A DNA stretch of 64,000 bases from Anaeramoeba flamelloides (Eukaryota > Metamonada > Anaeramoebidae): the NCBI GenBank assembly GCA_027625915.1, contig JANTQA010000023.1, forward strand, positions 7,254,001-7,318,000. The letters run 5' to 3'. Numbering within the stretch: position 1 is the first letter of the stretch; each line of letters starts with the position of its first letter. Positions 50,116 to 62,443 of this stretch are shown in pieces. The notes below the pieces were generated by a model. That model ran no database searches and had not been told where the DNA came from. It saw only the letters and a program-made list of their open reading frames with translations. A program made the position numbers and the translations under genes.

Positions 50116-50966
50116 TTGTCGAAAAAAGTGTGGCTCTTATGTTGTCAAAAATGAAAATTTTAATTGTAAACATTAGTAAAACTGATCAAAAATGCCATTA
50201 TTTTTTTAAAAGATAATGAAAATTCGATTGCCAATTATAATCTTTTAAGTAATAGAATCTCTAACTTAGTTTTAATTGATTTAAATTAGATAAAGATCCT
50301 TCAAATAGAATGTCCTTAAAATCAAATTCTTGTTATTTTTGATTGTAAAAAGTGATAAAAATGAGTTACAAGTACATTTTTTGGACAATTCATATCAGAA
50401 AAATTACAACTTTCAGAGATAACCCTTAATATTTAATCTGAATTATTTTTTGTGTACTTGAAAAAAATTTGATTTATCTTAAGATAAAGAAATTGTGAAA
50501 TGACCAATTTAGGATTTTTCAATTTTTCATTGGAAATCTTATTGAAAATTTTATTTTGAAAAAAATAGAATTGAATATCAATATTAAGGGTTAAAGGCCC
50601 AGGTGTATCGATATAACAGCCAAAGAACTAACCCAAGAAATACTTTAGTTTAAAAATAACTATATAAAATAGCAGTGAGAAAAAATAGTGATAATTCTTC
50701 TTATCTCTAAAGATTTAGTTTTATAATAAAAAATTGCATTTTCAAGACATTCTTCTTGTACTATCTTGATGAAATTTAAATGACATATAAAATATATTAG
50801 CTACTATACTTCTTAAAAGATTTTAATTGGCAATTGAATTCTCATTATCTTCAAAAAATTACTGGCATTTTTGATCAGTTTTGCTAATGTTTACAATTAA
50901 AATTTTCATTTTTGACAAAATAAGTTCCAAACTTTTTTTTCTGTGTTCCAATTTTTTCCACAACAG
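50116..50966. mobile_element. R9 fold-back/TIR element
   Basis: About 850 bp with inverted ends of more than 120 bp: GTCAAAAATGAAAATTTTAA then TTGTAAACATTAGTAAAACT at the left, returning inverted at 50860-50925. The right terminus extends further (GTGTTCCAATTTTTTCCACA) than the left, which seems internally deleted at the outer edge. It carries the shared subterminal motif. No ORF. Confidence 0.8.
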
Positions 50967-50989
50967 TAATTACAAAAATTTTTTTTTAC

Positions 50990-51847
50990 CATTGTGAAAA
51001 AAAATTGGGTAAGTCAAAAATTCTTATGGTTTTTTAAATCACAAATATTGATCAAAATGATTTTTGATCAAAGTGAAATTTTATGAATAAATCTTTGATT
51101 CAAGAAAAACACAAGTAACTATCAATTATAATTTTGAGAAATAATAATTATTTCGTTGCATTTTGAACCTTTTAAATTGTTTTGGAATCCTAAAAATACA
51201 CAAAATTGAATTTTAATTTTATACATTACTAAAAATAATATAACTATTTATGAATAAATATTAACATATATTAATTCAACGCGGTGTTTAGCATTGTTAG
51301 ATTAAGGTGGATATATCAAATTTAATCTTTGATACCCTTTAAAACCAAATTTGATCAAATAATCTTCCAAAAACGATATTTTTTTTTCATAAGAGGTTGA
51401 TTTTCACTAATGTTTTAAAATCAAAACTTCAAAATAATGAAATATAAAGATTTTAGAAACCATTTAAATTCTAAAAATCCTCATAAACAAACCGTAATTT
51501 AAAACAGTAATTCATTTTTGGTCTTCCAAAACAATGATTAACTAATCTTGGAATGTAATCTAATAAAAAAAAAATTTAACATTTTTAAAAAAATGTTTAA
51601 AATTAAAATTCAATTTTTGTATTTTTAGGATTCCAAAACAATTTAAAAGGTTCAAAATGCAACGAAATAATTATTATTTCTCAAAATTATAATTGATAGT
51701 TACTTGTGTTTTTCTTGAATCAAAGATTTATTCATAAAATTTCACTTTGATCAAAAATCATTTTGATCAATATTTGTGATTTAAAAAACCAAAACAAAAT
51801 TTTGACTTACCCAATTTTTTTTAATGGGCCAATTTTTTTTCACAATA
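50990..51847. mobile_element. R10 long-TIR element, copy 1
   Basis: About 858 bp with inverted arms of roughly 280 bp, bounded by CATTGTGAAAAAAAATTGGG and its inverse ending in CACAATAG. Arms carry TTTTTGATCAAAGTGAAATT and GGTTCAAAATGCAACGAAAT on opposite strands. The centre is unique and non-coding. It starts only about 25 bp after R9 ends. Confidence 0.85.
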
Positions 51848-52151
51848 GTTAACTTTTTAATCAAGTTTCATTCTTTTCAATTTTGTAATTTTTTTACTCA
51901 GCTTTTTGAAAAGACTTTTATTTGTTGAAGTGTTAAGTGACTTTACCAAATTAATTCCTTTTCGAGACGTTCATTGTAATGAAAAGTTTTGAGATCAGAA
52001 TTATTAAATTTAAAAAAACGGAATTGAACTAAAAATTGTTTAATATTTATCCAATTTATCAAAATAATAAAATCCCTTAAAGTCCCTTCCTTCCTAAAAC
52101 AAAAGAAACCCGATTATTACGTCTTGAAAATGTCATCAAAAAAACTATTTT

Positions 52152-52610
52152 ACTGTTGAGAGAAAAATGTTGGACACAGAAAAATAGTTGGACAGCATTT
52201 TTAATTGGGAACATTACTGAAAATGATTTTTAATTTCAATCGTTTGTGAAATAACTAAAGAAAATAACAATAATCTACTTATTAGAATAACCATTAATGT
52301 AATTCTACTTTTTCAAAACCTTATCTCTGATACCCTAAAGCAAGTTTAAAAAATACCATTTTCAGAATTAATAGTAAACTTTACTAGAACTTGGATTTTT
52401 GTTAAAATAGCATGATCTACTTTAGTTATCAACCATTCAAATGAGTATTCTAGACACACCACAGATTAATGAACTTTGAACACCTTTAAACCTGGATTTA
52501 TATAAAATTCACCTAGTTATCAATAGGATTTGATTTTCAATTTTACTAATGTTCCCAATTAAAAAAGGTGTCCAACCATTTTTCTGTGTCCAACATTTTT
52601 CTCTCAACAG
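52152..52610. mobile_element. R4 terminal-inverted-repeat element, copy 1
   Basis: 459 bp. Left CTGTTGAGAGAAAAATGTTG, then GGACACAG, a second TTGGACAG box and AATTGGGAACATTACTGAAA; right is the inverse ending TTTTTCTCTCAACAG. The same length as copy 2 at 61985-62443 and very similar throughout. No coding frame. Confidence 0.9.
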
Positions 52611-53320
52611 TTACTTGTTTTTGAATCTATCAGTATCATTATTTTTGAAAATAGTTCTATTCAGTTTTGAAGCTGGGTGATCCAATATTGTCTTGAAAAC
52701 TGCTTTTGTTTCCACTTTTTTTACAGGGCAGTAGTTGTATAAAACAAAAATATTTGTTTTTACAAACCAAAATTATTCAAAGGATTTTTGTTTATCAAGC
52801 AGAGATCTTTTGGCTTGATAATAAAATATCGGTTTAATTTTCATTATTGTAATTTAATTAAAGAAATGATAACAAATTTTGCATTAAGCAAAGTGTCATA
52901 AATAAACACCCACAAAGTATTAAGAGAATTCAAAATTACAACAATAATTCAAAATGCTTTTGTTTATTCTTTGGCTTGCTTAAAACAGATTGAATTAACG
53001 ATTTGAAAATGAGCTTGATCTGTTGTTACCATTTAACGTTTCGGTACCAATGTTTTTTGTTTTTGCAAGGCAAACCAGTGTTGGTTTCAAAAGAAAAACA
53101 ATCGTACCACTAATTCTTTTGAGTTTGGTTGTAAGTTAGGTTTTGTTTTGTTTCTTTAGTTTTGGGATATGAAAAGAAGAAAGCATTCCCACAAATAAAA
53201 AAAAATAATAAAAAAAAAAGATAAATTAATTTGGGGTTTTTATTCTTTAAACAGCCAAAAGCATTTTTAATTTCAAATACCAAGTATTAATTTGGAGAAT
53301 AAAAAAAGGTATGACTTTGG

Positions 53321-53633
53321 TTATAGAATAACACAACAGCTATCTAGATCTTCTGGTTTTTTCCATCTTTCATTGGAGTTGTCAACATCAGGAAGAAGTG
53401 GATCCTCAACCGAGTCTGCAAATTTGAGAATTCTGATTGATCATAAGATAAAATAAAAAGAGTTTTGATTGGTGAAAAAAAGAAAAGGAAATAGAAACGA
53501 TACATTGCAAGCTAAATACCTTGTTGTGAGAAATGTTCAAACAAATATGGGATGGGAAAATTTACGATTGTATTGTTTGATCAGGGGATTCTTTTGTTCC
53601 AAGCTCTTCTTTTGATAAGTTCGTAACGCTCAT
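53321..53633 (-). CDS. Heterotrimeric G-protein gamma subunit
   Basis: Two exons, 53633-53566 and 53432-53321, joined across a 133-bp GT-AG intron in phase 2 to give 59 aa. The joined C-terminal half reads IQSILKFADSVEDPLLPD then a Trp-containing linker and ends DLDSCCVIL. This mirrors the G-gamma core, where a helix is followed by the nearly invariant DPLL motif, a short loop and a C-terminal CaaX. CVIL should be geranylgeranylated, anchoring a beta-gamma dimer to the membrane. The N-terminal helix is short compared with animal gammas (about 68-75 aa), so a further upstream exon cannot be excluded. It is too small and too broken up for routine ORF finding. The partner beta and alpha subunits are not in this window. 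Confidence 0.78.
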
Positions 53634-56336
53634 TACAAATTTAATTTTGAATAAAAAAATTAGGAAAATATTTTTTGATAAAAAATAAAAGTTTGAATTT
53701 TGATTATGGATTTGTTTACCTCTTTTGTTTATAAAATCTATTTTTTGGATAAATCTGAGGTTCAAGTTTACTTCTTTTTTTTTGTTTGACTTCGTTCTTA
53801 TTCCTTTTGGTAGGTTTTTATGAAAAATTGGAAAAAAAAAAGAGGCAAAGAAATTGGAAATGGTGAGTTTTTTGAATAAAAAAATTTGTTTTATAAGTAA
53901 AATTCTTCATAAATAAGAAAAGGTTTTTAACTTGGTTAATTCTTGATCTGTTACGTTAGGAGTAATTAATTAGTTGAAAATAAACAATTCTTAATTGTTC
54001 TTGTCGAAAATAAAAGTTTATGAAAAATAATTTTTTTTTTCTATTTTGAAAAAATAAAAATTGATTGATCTGTTTTCCTTTATTCTTCCTCAAAAACAAT
54101 GGTGAGTAGATTTCAAAGACCTCTTCTTTTTGGGAAATGGTTCTGACCATTTTGAAAAAAATTTGGGTAATTAAAAAAAATTGGGTCAGTCAAAAATTTG
54201 TTTTCGTTTTTTAAATAATAAATATTAGCAAAATGATTTTTGATCAAAGTAAAATTTTATTAACAAATCTTACATTTAAGAAAAACCAAAGTCACTATCA
54301 ATAATAATTTTCAAAAGTAAAATTAAATTGTTGTATTTTGAGCTTTTAGAATTACTCTGGAACTCTAAAAAACAAAAAATTTACTTTTAATTGTCAACTT
54401 TACTAAAAATAAGAGAACTATTTAATAGGAAATATTAAAATCTATTAATTCAATAAGATATTTATCATTTTTAATGAACATGAATTTATCACGGTTAATC
54501 TTTGATACCCTTTAAAACCCAATTGAATCATAAAATCTTCCAAAAAAGCTATTTTTTCATAAAGAGGTTGATTTTCACTAGTGTTTTAAAATCAAAACTT
54601 CAAAATAATGAAATATAAAGATTTTAGAAACCATTTAAATTCTTAAAATCCCCTTAGACAAACCGTAATTTAAAACAGTTATTATATTTTTGGTCTTCCC
54701 AAACAATGATTAACTAATCTTGGAATGTAATCTAATAAAAAAAATCAACATTTTTAGTAAAGTTTACAATTAAAGATAAATTTTTGTTTTTTAGAGTTCC
54801 AGAGTAATTCTAAAAGGTTCAAAATGCAACGAAATAATTTTGCCTTTGAAAATTATTATTGATAGTGACTTTGGTTTTTCTTGAATCAAAGATTTATTCA
54901 TAAAATTTTACTTTGATCAAAAATCATTTTGCTAATATTTACTATTTAAAAAACCAAAACAAATTTTTGACTGAACCAATTTTTTTTAATTACCCAAATT
55001 TTTTTCACAATGGCGAGAATTTTGTATTAAAAAATTCGCAATAACTTTTGAAATATTTTCTTTATGTTTACTTTCTATTCTCCTTATATTTTTTTATGAT
55101 CAATCTAAAATGAATGATTATTATTATTGAACCTTATTTTTTGAGAAAAGTTTTGATTTTTATATCTTTCCCAAGTAATTTTCTAGCCAAGTTATCAATT
55201 CTACCATGAATTATTATTTACTGGAAATTTTTTTTTATTAAGGGATAAGCTTAAATATAGGTTTATAATGAATCAAAGTGCGTTGTAATTGGGTGTAAAT
55301 GGTATTAGTTCAACAAATGATAGAAATTGTTCTAAAAAATCTATTATCAATCTTATTGCACAATAAATTATTACATTTTTTACTAATGATCTTTATTAAA
55401 AAAGTTTCATTTTGAAAAACTTTTTTTTCATTGCTTTTCCAAATCCAAAGATAGAAAACAAAATCGGTGTATTATGTTATTGAATAATTCAGATTAATAA
55501 CTTTCAAAAGTAAATATTTTTATTCTTTTTTTTAATTTTGAGACATACTTACTAATCATCAACATAAAACCCTGCAGACTGGTTATTTTAGTCTCACTTT
55601 TATAAAGCGTGTTGTGTTTCCAATATTCCTACTAATCTCTGAAAATAATTTTATAAATATCCTCTCTCAAGAAAATACTTTAATTTTTTTTTAAAAATTA
55701 ATTTTTTAGAAACTAATCGACACATCATAACAAATAAAGAAAAAACTATTTTTCATCTTGAGGCTCTGAATGTTGTTGATTGGGCCTGTATATTTGTCTC
55801 AAAATGAAATTTTAGTTCTAAAAATCTTTATTTTTTTTTAATTGATTCTTTATTGAAGAAAGTTGGTAGTATAGGAAAGATTTAAGACTTTAAAAAAGAG
55901 AAGAAAAATAATTAAAATATTTTATGAAAAAAAATTATTATCGATTTTTCAGCTAAAAAATTGTCATCATCATTGTTTTGTATGGGGTAAATTGATCATT
56001 AGAAATATAAAAAATAATAAATAAATCATTTTATAGCCAGTAAATGAAAATTGGTATTGAGTTGTTGAGTTTTTTTTTAATCAAAAAAAATGTGGAATAT
56101 TTCAGCTTTTCAAAGTAATAATAAGAATTTAAAAAAAAAAAAAATAGATACTCCGCCACAAATGGATAAATAGATACCTGAATTTATATTTAGTACTTTA
56201 AGTGTTTTTTTATTAACAATTTTATCTTGTTAGTTGAATTTAGTAGACCATTTATTTATTTATTGAGAGAAGGGAAGTTATTAAATAAAAAGTATCTCAA
56301 TAAAAAGAGAGAAGAAAAACAATTAAAATATTATAT

Positions 56337-56375
<39 letters not shown>

Positions 56376-57220
56376 GATATTTTTTGGTTGTCTATTATAA
56401 ATTTTTCTTTTAGGAAAGAGTAAATTCGGTTTTCATCAGAAGAGAAAATTATCAATTTCTCTTACTTCATTCGGGTTATTTTTTTTTTATACAAAAATTG
56501 ACAAAAATTTACTTTTCTGAAGAATCTCAAAATAGAGAAATAGGAGAAAATATAAAGTCTTATTTCATCATTGTTATTAAAATTTTTCAACCCGGTATTG
56601 TTCTAATTATGGAAATTGAAGATCCACATTAATCAAAGTTTTTTTATGAATTTGTTTGTCAATTTCAAATACCTAAAAATTATATAAAATAATTTTTTTT
56701 TAAAACCTTATAAATTTTATGGTCAATAAAAAACCCTTTTATGATTTGTTGTACAAAATAAAATTTCAGAATAGAAATATCAATTTCAGGGTCTTATAAA
56801 ATGTTAAGCTAGGGTCGGAGGGGCTGTAATAATTAATAACCAGTCCTAATTTATTCAATATAAGGAATTTTTTCAATTCTTATATAATAAAAAATTTAAA
56901 ATAATGGTTCTTTGATCAAAAATCTGATCAATGTATAAAAAATCAAAAAAAAAAAAGGATAAAATGTGACAAAAATTTAACAAAATAAAAAGTTTTAACT
57001 TGAAAGTTTTTATTTTTTTGGAGAATAAAAAAAATAAAGTTTAATTCAAATATTAATCAAAAATATTAAAAAAAACTTTTTTTTTTTAGGTTTAGATATT
57101 CAGAAATAACGAAAATTTTCAAGAATAATTTTAAGTTTTTATAGATATGTGAAAAGAACATTTTATATCTCAAGATATTCTAAATAAATTTAGAAGAAGA
57201 AATAAACATTATTTAACAAA
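53634..57220. other. Spacer between G-gamma and EF-1alpha
   Basis: It contains R10 copy 2 (54147-55014) and a TA run (56341-56372). The rest is AT-rich with no interpretable structure. The minus-strand frame 53956-54150 ends at the edge of R10 and has no recognisable domain. Confidence 0.55.
54147..55014. mobile_element. R10 long-TIR element, copy 2
   Basis: About 868 bp, collinear with copy 1: CCATTTTGAAAAAAATTTGG at the left, CCAAATTTTTTTCACAATGG at the right. Arms again carry TGATCAAAGTAAAATTTTAT and AAATATTAGCAAAATGATTT. The central part (GATACCCTTTAAAACC, GAGGTTGATTTTCACTA, AATGATTAACTAATCTTGGA) is almost unchanged between copies. Confidence 0.88.
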
Positions 57221-58561
57221 TTATTTCTTTTTGGAGGCAGATTTGGTGACCTTTCCTGAAACTTGTTTTCTTTCGATGGCCTTGATGACACCGACGGCGA
57301 CTGTTTGTCTCATATCTCTGACAGCGAATCTTCCAAGAGGTGGGTATGAAGTATAAGCTTCAACACACATTGGTTTGGTTGGTTCAAGTGTGACAATAGC
57401 GGAGTCTCCGTTTTTGATGAATTGTGGTTTTTCATCGAGGACTTCACCTGATCTTTTATCCATCTTTTTGAGGAGAGCGGTGAATTTACAGGCAATATGA
57501 GCGGTATGACAATCAAGAACTGGTGTGTAGTTGACCTTGATTTGACCTGGGTGGTTCATGACGATGACTTGAGCGGTGAAGTTTTGGACGGCTGCTGGTG
57601 GATCGTTTTTGGAGTCACCGGCGACCATTCCTCTTCTGATGTCCTTAACGGAAATGTTTTTTACATTGAAACCAACATTGTCACCTGGGAAGGCTTCGCT
57701 AAGGGTTTCGTGATGCATTTCGACGGATTTGACTTCAGTGGTGATGTTGACTGGAGCAAAGGTAACAACCATACCTGGTCTGAGGATACCTGTTTCAACT
57801 CTTCCGACTGGGACTGTACCAATACCGGAAATTTTGTAGACATCTTGTAATGGGAGTCTGAGTGGTTTGTCTGTTGGTCTCTTTGGTGGGATGACAGTAT
57901 CGAGGATTTCTAAGAGTGTTGGTCCTTTCCACCATTTCATGTTTGTGGATTTTGTGGTCATGTTATCACCTTGGAAACCGGAGATTGGGACAACTGGGAC
58001 TTTCTTTGGGTTGTATCCAAGTCTTTTCAGGTATCTGTGGATTTCCTTCTTGATTTCTTCGTATCTCTTTTGGGAGTATTGGACAGATTTATCATCCATC
58101 TTGTTGACAAGGACGATCATTTGTCTGACACCAAGGGTGGATGCAAGAAGTGCGTGTTCCCTTGTTTGTCCTCCTTTGGAGATACCTGTTTCAAAACCAC
58201 CTTGGGTTCCGTCAATGACCAATAAGGCAACATCGGCTTGAGAGGTACCAGTGATCATGTTTTTGATAAAATCTTTATGACCTGGAGCATCAATGATTGT
58301 GAAGTAGAATTTGGAGGTTTCGAATTTCCAGAGAGCAATATCAATTGTGATACCTCTTTCTCTTTCGGCCTTGAGTTTATCTAATACCCAAGCGTATTTG
58401 AAAGATCCTTTTCCCATTTGATCGGCTTCTTTTTCGTACTTGGCAATGGTTCTTTTATCAATACCACCACATTTGTAGATTAAATGTCCGGTGGTGGTGG
58501 ATTTACCAGCATCAACATGTCCAATGACAACTAAATTAATGTGTTGTTTTTCTTTACCCAT
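57221..58561 (-). CDS. Translation elongation factor 1-alpha
   Basis: 446 aa, intronless, full length for eEF1A. It carries aminoacyl-tRNA to the ribosomal A site as the GTP complex in the cytosol. G1 is GHVDAGKS (14-21), followed by the switch region with GITID, G3 DAPGH (about 91-95) and G4 NKMD (about 153-156). Domains 2 and 3 follow, with GRVETG and [22 protein letters not shown], and a Lys-rich C-terminus (SASKKK). Base composition is much richer in GC than the surroundings, with a narrow codon choice (GGT, GTC, AAG), as expected for a very highly expressed gene. The open frames on the opposite strand are shadows. Confidence 0.99.
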   Translation of the reverse strand: MGKEKQHINLVVIGHVDAGKSTTTGHLIYKCGGIDKRTIAKYEKEADQMGKGSFKYAWVLDKLKAERERGITIDIALWKFETSKFYFTIIDAPGHKDFIKNMITGTSQADVALLVIDGTQGGFETGISKGGQTREHALLASTLGVRQMIVLVNKMDDKSVQYSQKRYEEIKKEIHRYLKRLGYNPKKVPVVPISGFQGDNMTTKSTNMKWWKGPTLLEILDTVIPPKRPTDKPLRLPLQDVYKISGIGTVPVGRVETGILRPGMVVTFAPVNITTEVKSVEMHHETLSEAFPGDNVGFNVKNISVKDIRRGMVAGDSKNDPPAAVQNFTAQVIVMNHPGQIKVNYTPVLDCHTAHIACKFTALLKKMDKRSGEVLDEKPQFIKNGDSAIVTLEPTKPMCVEAYTSYPPLGRFAVRDMRQTVAVGVIKAIERKQVSGKVTKSASKKK

Positions 58562-60374
58562 TTGATAGATTTATATTTGAGAATTTAGAGTTTTTAAAAA
58601 AAAATGATTGAACTTTTCTTTAATTTTGCTTTTTAAGTAAATTATTTGTTTAGAAAGACAAAATTTTGATGCAGAAATGTTGTAGTTTTTTGGTTGTTAA
58701 CTAACTGTTGAATGATAGGGAATAAAAATGTTTTCATTTTTTTGAATTAAGGAAATTACGTAACATTTATTATTTCGAAAAAATGGTGATTTTAAAAAGA
58801 TTTGGTTTTGTGAGTAAAAATGAAGGGGCAATGATAAAAAGATAACTGTTTTGATTTTGTTCAGGTTTTTCTCTTGTGAGTGAATTATTAATGAACAATG
58901 ATAAGTTTAATATTCGTTCAAGAAAATGAGAAAGATTCATTTTAGAAATTAAATAAACGTTAAAGTTTTGAAAAGATCTTGGTGTCTTTTTAGAAGAAAC
59001 GAATAATTGTCGTTTGAAAAGTTTTTTGTTAAATGAGTAATCAAACAAAATTAAGATAATTTTTTCTGGATGACTCATTCAAGAAAAAAAATCAATAAGA
59101 GGAAAGATCCTTTTATCGACGAAAGCTTATTTTAGATAGATTTTGAGTTGATAATAAAAGAAGAATTTTTTACAAGGATTGTGGAATTTTTGGTAAGAAA
59201 AGTCAATCTTTGTATTGTGTGAATGCATTATACCTTGAATTTGTTCTCAAAATGTTAATTTTAGTTGTGTAAAGTCAAAAAAATAACAAGTTTTGTTCCC
59301 TTTTTTTCAAAATCTTATTGGATATTTTCACGACAGTTTATTTGAAAGTATTTTCCTAAAGTTAACAAAATCTAACACACTTTATTTTGGAACCAAGTTT
59401 TATCATGTTAATTCAAATCTAAGTTTGATAATTTCAAAAAAAGGAGTGTTTCAAAGAGATTAAAAAGCAAATTTTTTTTTTCCAAATTTGTTTTTCAGAT
59501 AATTATCATTTCTCAACAATTTTGAATATATTCTTTTGAAAAGCTTGAGTTTCTCTGGTCAGGATTTCAACGACGCCTTTTACTTCATTGAACCGACCGA
59601 GGAACGGTTTTTCCACTTAACAATATTTGGGGCCTTTTAGGTTCAATTTTTTTTCAAGTGCTTTTTTTTTTATTTTTTTTTCTCTTCTGTGCTCTAAATA
59701 GTACATCACAACAGAACTTTTCCGAGACCTGATCAGGAACGAAGGTATTTTCGATGAATAATTTAACATTCATTTTGAAATAGTTTATTTTTTTTTGAAA
59801 AATTATATCCATAACTTCATCAGAGTTTTTCATCCTTTTACATCACCGTCATTTTTAAAATAAAAAGATGCAAATTTTCATTCATCTTTCCAAAAAAAAT
59901 CAACAAACCAAAGAATTGTAATAATCGTCAAAGTTCTAAATTCGAAAAGATAAATGAATAATTTGTGGCTTCTCTACTGAATAAAATCTTTGAAATGTTA
60001 CATAGAATTTGAAAAGCATTTTTTGAAATGTGAATGACAATCTTGTTTCGATTATTTTGAAACAAATAGTAATTTCAATAAACCCAATTCATACTAATGA
60101 GGCGATACAAGTTCTTGTCTCTTTATAAAATTCAACTTTATTGTGAAAGTTTTCTTTTTTCAGCTAGCCTTAGTAGGAAAAGATCTAGTTTGTTGGTAAG
60201 ATGGTAAGATTGTGAGTAAGGCGCCTTTAATTAAGGTTAGTAAACAGGAATTGAGTATTTCTATTTTAATCGACTGAATCATTTAAATACATTGTTATGT
60301 ATTCTGCAATTGATCAAAGATCTTCATTTATTTTTGTTGTTTTAAAAAAGAAAACATAAGAAATCATTTGAGAA

Positions 60375-60555
60375 GCAAGATCAAATTCTTAAGCTGTTTA
60401 TGGAACCAATCGGTTTCAGAAAAATTAACTCTGTTTTGTCTTCTTCAATAATATTTCTTAAAGAGTTTTTTCCCATTTTTCGATCGTTGGCTTTTGAAAT
60501 TTGTATCCGTGCTTGTGCTTTTTTTGATGCAAGAAAACAACTTCAAACAGTTTTA
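60375..60555 (-). CDS. Possible hypothetical exon
   Basis: Minus-strand frame reading CFLASKKAQARIQISKAN, then DRKMGKNSLRNIIEEDKTEL and IFLKPIGSINSLRI before a stop. Composition is more protein-like than nearby frames and the DNA is less AT-rich. There is no recognisable domain and no confirmed upstream exon. The opposite strand is also open here (82 aa from 60400), so the choice of strand is uncertain. Confidence 0.25.
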
Positions 60556-61499
60556 CATAACAAATCTAATTCTATTGTTTTGGACATATTCATTTTAGCG
60601 ATATATGCAGACACACCTATCACTTTTTTTCACTTGTCTCACCAATAATGTTGATCACTAATTTCTCAAGATCTCTCCTGTTTTTGAATTAAATTGAAAA
60701 TTAAACCACAATCTAAGGAGTTGAACAAGACAAAGAAGGAAAAAAAAAAACATACCCAGCCTGATTTGGGTTTCCCATTAAAACTGTTAGTCATTAATTA
60801 TGAGACAAAAACAAATTTAAAAAATGATCAGAAAGGATCTTAGCTTTAGACAAAATTACTAATTTTTATTTCACAAATCAAATTGAAAACACTTAAACAT
60901 GTGTTTTTATATTCAAAGCTAACTTTCGGAGGTTTATTCAATTTAAATTGATTAATTTACTTTTGGAGGGGAATATTTTTCTTCTTTGACTGAAAAAATT
61001 TAGCTTTTTAAATTAAAATATTATCAATTAACACAAGTGATGGAGATATGAAAAATATAGCATCATTTTTTAAGTTTTTTCGAATATTTTTTTTTGAGAA
61101 AAATCACGATTATACAAGACAAGGAAAATTTTTTCATAAAAAAATCTCTAAATTTTGTATTTTTGAAATACACTCATATAATAAACATTATTATACATGC
61201 CAATTTTCAAAAACGTTTACGACTTTAAAAGGTATTAATAGGAATTGAAAAAAAAATGAAATTTTTCAGTAATATTATTTTCATTTATAATTGTAAAATT
61301 TTTGAATTTTTTAATTGACTTAGTAGAGAGATAATTTTCAAGTATTTTTAAAATAGTCTAAAAAGAAACATATTTTTCAATTTGAAAACAGCACAAAATA
61401 TTTGAATCAAAAGATATCACTAAATTAAATTGAAAATCTGATTTTTTATCTGTTTTTGGAATATTTTTTATCATTATATTTTTTTCCATGTTTGAGTTT

Positions 61500-61820
61500 T
61501 TATATACATTCCCGATTGTTTTCTGCAAATTGCTTTAACATATATTCTTTTTTCAATCTTAATGTTCAATCAGAAATTAATTCATTTTAACTTTTTCCAA
61601 TAAAAAAATACACCTGAAAATAGGTGTTTTTTTTCAAAAGTCGGTATTTTTGAAAAGGGGGGTATTCAGATTTTCATGAGTTTAATAGCTATCGTTTTTT
61701 TATTACATAAAATTATGATAACTTTGAAAAAATAATTTATAAAAGAAGTATAACTGAAATTCAATGTATAATTTTGGCTAACTTTAATTTTAGATATTTA
61801 AATTTTCCTTGTAGTGTAAT
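61500..61820 (+). repeat. R5 dispersed repeat, copy 2
   Basis: Collinear with 25316-25640, same orientation, roughly 90% identical by eye. Similarity stops sharply on the left before ATATACATTCCCGATTG and on the right after TTTTCCTTGTAGT. No inverted termini or target duplication was identified. Confidence 0.8.
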
Positions 61821-61984
61821 CTTGTAGAATTTATCAAAAAAAGCATAGATATGTGTAGAACAAACAATTATTCATTAAATTAGCTTTGGTATCAAGACTA
61901 AAGCTCTCCCCACACACACCGATTTCTCCTTTTCTCTTTTTAATATTTTTTTTTTAATATTTTTTTAAACTATTATCAATTTTA

Positions 61985-62443
61985 CTGTTGAGAGAAAAAT
62001 TATTGGACACAGTTAAATGGCTGGACAGCAATTTTAATTGGGAACATTACTGAAAATGATTTTTAATTTCAATCGTTTGTGAAATAACTAAAGAAAATAA
62101 CAATAATCTACTTATTAGAATAACGATTAATGTGATTCTACTTTTTCAAAACCCTATCTCTTATAGCTTAAAGCAAGTTTAAAAATTATCATTTTCAGAA
62201 TTAATAGTAAACTTTACTAAAAGTTGGATTTTTGTCAAAATAGCATGATCTACTATAGTTATCAACCATTCAAATGAGTATTCAACACACACCACAGATT
62301 AATGAACTTGGAACAACTTTAAACCTGGATTTATATAAAATTCACTTAGTTATCAATAGAATTTGATTTTCAATTTTACTAATATCCCCAATTAAAAATG
62401 GCTTCCAACCATTTTTCTGTGTCCAACATTTTTCTCTCAACAG
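61985..62443. mobile_element. R4 terminal-inverted-repeat element, copy 2
   Basis: 459 bp, the same length as 52152-52610 and highly similar (AATAACAATAATCTACTTAT, GTTATCAACCATTCAAATGA). It starts CTGTTGAGAG and ends CTCTCAACAG. The base before it is A in both copies. High similarity suggests recent movement. Confidence 0.9.

Larger units (their letters stand above)
40981..53320. other. 12-kb gene-poor, transposon-rich stretch
   Basis: No protein gene can be supported. 44.4-46.2 kb and 47.3-48.6 kb are extremely AT-rich with long A and T runs and no structure I can interpret. Named elements inside are three R8 MITEs, a nested R2/R3 pair, a tRNA-like sequence, an R4 element, the R9 and R10 fold-backs and a CpG-dense islet. 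Minus-strand frames at 49247-49447 (KKLPYLVFFELIGKS, ACACELGQQLFLLENP) and 49467-49673 have less biased composition and might be remnants of a gene, but I cannot name it. Confidence 0.55.

Noticed and set aside
53500-53580. Alternative G-gamma model using the reading ..PIPYLFEHFSQQ before DSVEDPLL
   Set aside because: That frame has an in-frame stop just upstream and no acceptor after it; the chosen splice (53566 to 53432) gives a start codon, correct phase and a better helix.
57497-58241. Open frames antisense to EF-1alpha
   Set aside because: Shadow frames caused by the strong codon bias of EF-1alpha; no independent domain.
59600-59770. Resemblance to U3 snoRNA words (TAGAGCAC, GTGATGT)
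   Set aside because: Only isolated short words match; order, spacing and stems of U3 are absent.
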